Below, one piece after another: positions 21,422 through 21,451 of a stretch of DNA of 21,451 bases. Within the stretch, counting starts at the first letter, position 1. Every line of letters begins with the position of its first letter. The notes beneath the pieces are model-generated. The model saw only the letters and a program-made list of their open reading frames with translations, was not told where the DNA came from and did no database searches. The stretch comes from Thalassospiraceae bacterium (GTDB lineage Bacteria > Pseudomonadota > Alphaproteobacteria > Rhodospirillales > Magnetovibrionaceae): contig DAOVVL010000003.1 in assembly GCA_030637205.1 (NCBI GenBank), forward strand, positions 1 to 21,451. Direction: 5' to 3'. A program made the translations under genes and the position numbers.

Positions 21422-21451
21422 GTTCCGGCCCAAGGACGGTCGCTGCCCGTA
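21422..21451 (+). ncRNA. ssrS: Possible 5' start of 6S RNA (cut by window end)
   Basis: Only 30 bases remain after zapA. They are GC-rich and begin GTTCCGGCCC, which would suit the 5' strand of a long closing stem. The call rests mainly on the widely conserved zapA-ssrS gene order; the partner strand is outside the window, so the sequence itself cannot confirm it. Confidence 0.3.

Noticed and set aside
1..21451. CRISPR arrays, insertion sequences, prophage or integrative elements
   Set aside because: No regularly spaced repeats, transposase or integrase genes, or attachment-site duplications were seen on either strand.

Overview
The window looks like ordinary chromosome of an alphaproteobacterium, most likely Rhodospirillales-like. 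The reasons are the TrcR/DUF1013 regulator, the small alphaproteobacterial families DUF465, DUF1192 and DUF2892, a cysteine-free L31, a small coiled-coil gene before zapA, a perfect CtrA box and a ROSE-type RNA thermometer before hsp20. I see no insertion sequence, phage gene, integrase, CRISPR array, tRNA or rRNA.

Layout. 1-1089: purE-purK on the minus strand, with purK cut by the window edge. 1291-2680: a protein with a degenerate GGDEF domain, then two divergent DUF465 genes, one only 55 residues long. 2854-5324: propionyl-CoA synthetase prpE, overlapping tail to tail with a SAM methyltransferase. 5460-7655: trcR and a quinone oxidoreductase (minus), then a 59-residue DUF1192 gene (plus). 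7656-8054: a gene-free stretch with a CtrA site, two terminator-like hairpins and a long nested hairpin, where I suspect one or two small RNAs. 8055-10933: a DUF2892 membrane protein, Hsp20 with a thermosensing leader, and a membrane class III adenylate cyclase. 11220-13191: rpmE, cyaY and an MFS exporter. 13263-16865: an envelope module of a secreted OmpA-domain protein, a MotA/TolQ/ExbB-like channel and a MotB-like OmpA protein. 17045-20307: suhB-type phosphatase, efp, thiE and gap. 20723-21421: a coiled-coil protein and zapA, whose 3' side is the usual place of 6S RNA.

Most genes are housekeeping: purine and thiamine synthesis, glycolysis, translation (L31, EF-P), iron-sulphur assembly and cell division. 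The less-explained parts are the MotA/MotB-like envelope module, the cyclase with its charge-segregated linker, the degenerate GGDEF protein and the RNA-rich gap at 7656-8054. Several real genes are under 70 codons, and several reading frames needed their start moved downstream to a codon with a Shine-Dalgarno sequence. All RNA structures were paired by eye, without energy calculation or alignment.
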